Below, one piece after another: positions 61,807 through 64,000 of a DNA stretch of 64,000 bases. Within the stretch, counting starts at the first letter, position 1; every line of letters starts with the position of its first letter. The translations under genes and the position numbers were made by a program. Below the pieces are notes generated by a model. That model ran no database searches. It was not told the origin of the DNA and was given only the letters and a program-made list of their open reading frames with translations. The DNA comes from Novosphingobium taihuense (lineage in GTDB: Bacteria > Pseudomonadota > Alphaproteobacteria > Sphingomonadales > Sphingomonadaceae), in the NCBI RefSeq assembly GCF_007830315.1, contig NZ_VLKJ01000003.1, positions 124,001 to 188,000 of the forward strand, given 5' to 3'.

Positions 61807-62463
61807 CTACTTTGCGTCGAAGCTAACCTCGACCTTGGCCTTGCCGTAGCCCGCGACCTGCAAGGGGATCGACAGGTTCTGCGAAATGGCCTCTTTGGCG
61901 GCCTGACGGGCGAGGTTCATCAGTACCGGGTTTGCCGCCTGTTGCACCGCCTGCGCTTCGGCAAGGCGGGTGTTGTCGCGGGTCAGCTTGTCCTGCGCGT
62001 CGCGGCTGATCCAGATGCCGTCACGCAGATACTGGGCGCGCGCCTCGTCGAGATTGGGGCGGCTGACCGTGAGTGGCGGCAAGCGCACCGAGAGGGTCTG
62101 ACCTTCCGCGTTCCACGAAAGCCGGTCCTTGCCGACGGAGGCGAGGTTGATCGTGTAGTCGACGCGCGCGGGGATCACAGCGACCTGCTTGGCGTTCACG
62201 AGGCCGAACAGGCGGGAATCGTTGCTCGATACGACCGGAGCCAGTTCCGCGCTGAACACTGTCAGCTTGTCCTGCTTCTCGAACGCGACGAGACTGGTAG
62301 CGAGGGGGTCGCCAAGATCCTCGGGCTGCCACCACTTCCACGCGAAGAACGCGGCGGCGGCCAAGGTCACGATGAACAGCCCCCATGGGAGGAGCGAGAC
62401 GCGGGCCAGCGAAGGCGAGGGTCGGGTCTGGGGCGGTTGGCCGGTCAGGTGGTGATCATCCAT
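61807..62463 (-). CDS. DUF4230 domain-containing membrane-anchored protein
   Basis: A 218-residue protein with a short Pro-rich cytoplasmic N-terminus, one membrane helix at about 25-43 and a periplasmic DUF4230 domain (FEKQDKLTVFSAELAPVVSSND through AKVEVSFDAK). The region AVIPARVDYTINLASVG matches the family core. The role is unknown. Its start overlaps the 3' end of the MBL-fold gene by 19 bp, suggesting coupled expression. Confidence 0.85.
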   Translation of the reverse strand: MDDHHLTGQPPQTRPSPSLARVSLLPWGLFIVTLAAAAFFAWKWWQPEDLGDPLATSLVAFEKQDKLTVFSAELAPVVSSNDSRLFGLVNAKQVAVIPARVDYTINLASVGKDRLSWNAEGQTLSVRLPPLTVSRPNLDEARAQYLRDGIWISRDAQDKLTRDNTRLAEAQAVQQAANPVLMNLARQAAKEAISQNLSIPLQVAGYGKAKVEVSFDAK

Positions 62464-63362
62464 GTCTCATCCTCAACCCGCACCCGGCCCCGCTGTTCCA
62501 GATCCATGAGGTGAGCCAGCACCGAGCGGCCTGCAGCACCGTGCAGGCGCGGGTCGAGCCCCTTGTACATCGCGGCGACGAATTCGGGGATCGCATGGGC
62601 TCCGGCGTCTTCGAGCAGGCGCAGGATCTGGCGTTCGCGCTGGCGGCGATGGCCGAGCATGCCGCGGACCAGCTGGCGCGGATTGTCGATCTGGGGTCCG
62701 TGCGCGGGGTAGAGCACGCGGTCTTCGCGGTCGTAGAGCTTCTGCAGACTGGCCATGTAGGCGGCCATGTCGCCATCGGGCGGAGAGACGACCGAGGTTG
62801 ACCAGCCCATCACATGATCGCCGGTAAACAGCGCGCCGCTTTCGACCACGCTGTAGCACAGGTGATTGGAAGTGTGGCCGGGCGTGGCGACGGCTTCGAG
62901 CGTCCAGCCATCGCCCGCAATGCGCTCGCCATCGGTCAGCACGCGATCGGGGCGGTAGTCGGCGTCGAAGGCGGCGTCGGCGCGCGGGCCGTCATCCTCG
63001 AGCGTGAGCGGGGCGCAGCCGATGATCGGCGCGCCGGTCGCTGCCTGCAACGGACGCGTAGCGGGGCTGTGATCGCGATGCGTGTGGGTGCAGACGATGG
63101 CTGCGATCCGGGCATCGCCCACCGCGCGCAGGATTGCCTCGACGTGGCCCTCGCTTTCCATGCCGATCCGGTCGTCCATGCCGAACGGGCCCGGATCGAT
63201 CACCGCGACGTCGGCGCCCGCGCCGACGAGGTAGGTCTGCGTCCCGGTGAAGGTATAAGGCGAGGGGTTGGGGGCAAGCACGCGGCGGACCAGTGGTTCG
63301 AGCTGCTCGGCAAGGCCCACGGGCCATTCGCTGCGATCGGGTATGGGGGGCATCTGCGCCAT
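62445..63362 (-). CDS. MBL-fold metallo-hydrolase (LACTB2/glyoxalase II-like)
   Basis: A 305-residue metallo-beta-lactamase-fold hydrolase with a C-terminal winged-helix-like domain. Zinc ligands are the THTHRDHSPA motif, His in TPGHTSNHLC, Asp in FTGDHVMG and His in YPAHGPQ. The C-terminal LEDAGAHAIPEFVAAMYKG and AHLMDLEQRGRVR helices match the LACTB2-type domain. The substrate could be RNA or a thioester. The start is uncertain: ATG 63362 is chosen, with ATG 63353 possible. It overlaps the DUF4230 gene by 19 bp. Confidence 0.88.
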   Translation of the reverse strand: MAQMPPIPDRSEWPVGLAEQLEPLVRRVLAPNPSPYTFTGTQTYLVGAGADVAVIDPGPFGMDDRIGMESEGHVEAILRAVGDARIAAIVCTHTHRDHSPATRPLQAATGAPIIGCAPLTLEDDGPRADAAFDADYRPDRVLTDGERIAGDGWTLEAVATPGHTSNHLCYSVVESGALFTGDHVMGWSTSVVSPPDGDMAAYMASLQKLYDREDRVLYPAHGPQIDNPRQLVRGMLGHRRQRERQILRLLEDAGAHAIPEFVAAMYKGLDPRLHGAAGRSVLAHLMDLEQRGRVRVEDETWMITT

Positions 63363-63441
63363 GCCGTGTGCTATGGGGATTGCGAGCGGTGCATGCAACC
63401 ACGCAGGCCCAAGCTTCTGGCTTAGCGTTCAGGCAGTGCGT

Positions 63442-63927
63442 TCAGGCCGCGCTTGTCGTTTCCTGTACGGCGCGGGCAAGGCGTTCGCGCAATCGCTGGA
63501 CGGCTCCCGCGCTCGCGACGCTTTCCGAACGCCATGCCTGTTCGAGGCGCTGGATGCGTTCGTAGAGGCGCTCGCTCTCATGAACCAGCGTCCGCACGTC
63601 TTCGGGCAGGGACGTGACAACGTCGGGATCGCTGGCGGGGAAGTTGGCGATCAGCCGGCCGTGGCGACGCAGCTGCAGTTCGGAAAGCTCGCCGGCGAAA
63701 TGGGCGCGGTGGTTTAGCAGCCAAGCGAGGCAATGCATCACCCGTGTCGTCGTGCGCAACGCCTCGCAGCTGACCTGCACCCGCTGCAGGTCCTCGTCGG
63801 CAAGGCCTGAGCCCGCCGTCTCGTGCCGCAGTCGCTCGAACCGCACGCGCACCGTATCGGCAAGGCCGAGGGCCTGCACGTGAAGCGCTTCGACAATGCG
63901 CGGGTTGAGGCTCTGCATCAGGGGCAT
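63442..63927 (-). CDS. DUF1465/RcdA-like protein
   Basis: A protein of about 161 residues, all-helical, of DUF1465. The family includes Caulobacter RcdA, a ClpXP adaptor that helps degrade CtrA; alphaproteobacterial homologues are widespread. Diagnostic segments are VEALHVQALGLADTVRVRFERL and QVSCEALRTTTRVMHCLAWLLNHRAHFAGELS. A role in regulated proteolysis at the cell cycle is plausible but not shown. ATG 63984, 63927 and 63918 are all in frame; the middle one is used because family proteins start shortly before this helix. The gene lies near the window edge but is complete. Confidence 0.82.
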   Translation of the reverse strand: MPLMQSLNPRIVEALHVQALGLADTVRVRFERLRHETAGSGLADEDLQRVQVSCEALRTTTRVMHCLAWLLNHRAHFAGELSELQLRRHGRLIANFPASDPDVVTSLPEDVRTLVHESERLYERIQRLEQAWRSESVASAGAVQRLRERLARAVQETTSAA

Positions 63928-64000
63928 GACAAGCGCATAGTCCTGTGACCGCGCATTCGCCAACACCGCTCGACCGCTGTACATGTCCCAAAACCTGAAC

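Noticed and set aside
1..64000. CRISPR arrays, because of several repeated palindromes
   Set aside because: The repeats are isolated hairpins, not regular units with unique spacers, and no cas gene is present.
1..64000. tRNA, rRNA, tmRNA, RNase P or 6S RNA genes
   Set aside because: I read the longer intergenic stretches and found no tRNA cloverleaf (GGTTCGAATCC-type arm) or other conserved RNA core. A covariance-model search would be decisive.

Overview
The window looks like chromosomal DNA from a high-GC alphaproteobacterium, most likely a sphingomonad of the Novosphingobium type. The evidence is family content (UPF0262, DUF1465/RcdA-like, DUF1491, DUF6489-like, an alphaproteobacterial-type DnaB, HemJ instead of HemG), uniform GC-rich codon use, and the classic origin-proximal gene set (hemE, hemJ, rho, mnmE, mnmG, rsmG, parA, parB, ppsR, maf, aroE, coaE, dnaQ). 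The species is inferred, not proven. I see no rRNA or tRNA gene, CRISPR array, insertion sequence or prophage.

Layout. 0.1-4 kb: adenosine-kinase-like PfkB kinase, a lipoprotein, and a divergent NsrR-like regulator/single-domain globin pair with a palindromic operator, then a saccharopine-dehydrogenase-like enzyme. 4-6.4 kb: a leftward operon UPF0262, GH25-like, cdd, dcd. 6.5-10 kb: dnaB, rpoZ and small metabolic genes. 10-16 kb: mnmE-mnmG-rsmG-parA-parB, sprinkled with parS sites. 16-25.7 kb: acyl-CoA dehydrogenases, msrC, a PQQ-type dehydrogenase, threonylcarbamoyl-AMP synthase and envelope proteins. 25.8-33.3 kb: leftward helicase-S4-fdxA and carD, rho, hemJ, hemE. 33.3-33.66 kb: a gene-free stretch with an AT-rich block and clustered CCACA motifs, my candidate oriC. 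33.66-39.4 kb: rightward ppsR-maf-aroE-coaE-dnaQ, hpf, ptsN and followers. 39.5-44.6 kb: a SleB-type cell wall hydrolase and a leftward rpe-heparinase-purH operon. 45.4-55.9 kb: a cluster combining myo-inositol-phosphate synthase, two nucleotidyltransferases, a HAD phosphatase, two CDP-alcohol phosphotransferases, a flippase-like exporter, an MFS transporter and a PmtA-like methyltransferase. 56-64 kb: lipB, a CitE-like lyase, an old yellow enzyme, nadA, membrane proteins, an MBL hydrolase and an RcdA-like protein.

How it fits together. The centre is the replication and segregation hub: candidate oriC beside hemE, with parAB and at least five close parS-like sites 20-23 kb away and one outlier about 11.5 kb away. 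Unusually, mnmE-parB point towards the candidate origin while hemE-hemJ-rho point away from it. The most novel-looking system is the 45-55 kb cluster. Its enzymes could make inositol phosphate, activate it with CTP, transfer it by CDP-alcohol chemistry and move the product across the membrane. This suggests an inositol- or other polyol-phosphate-containing lipid or envelope polymer; the product is inference.

Genes often overlap by 4 bp (ATGA or GTGA) and intrinsic terminators are clear at several convergent junctions. Short inverted repeats of REP type recur between genes. Start codons were chosen from Shine-Dalgarno spacing and family N-termini; several are GTG or TTG.
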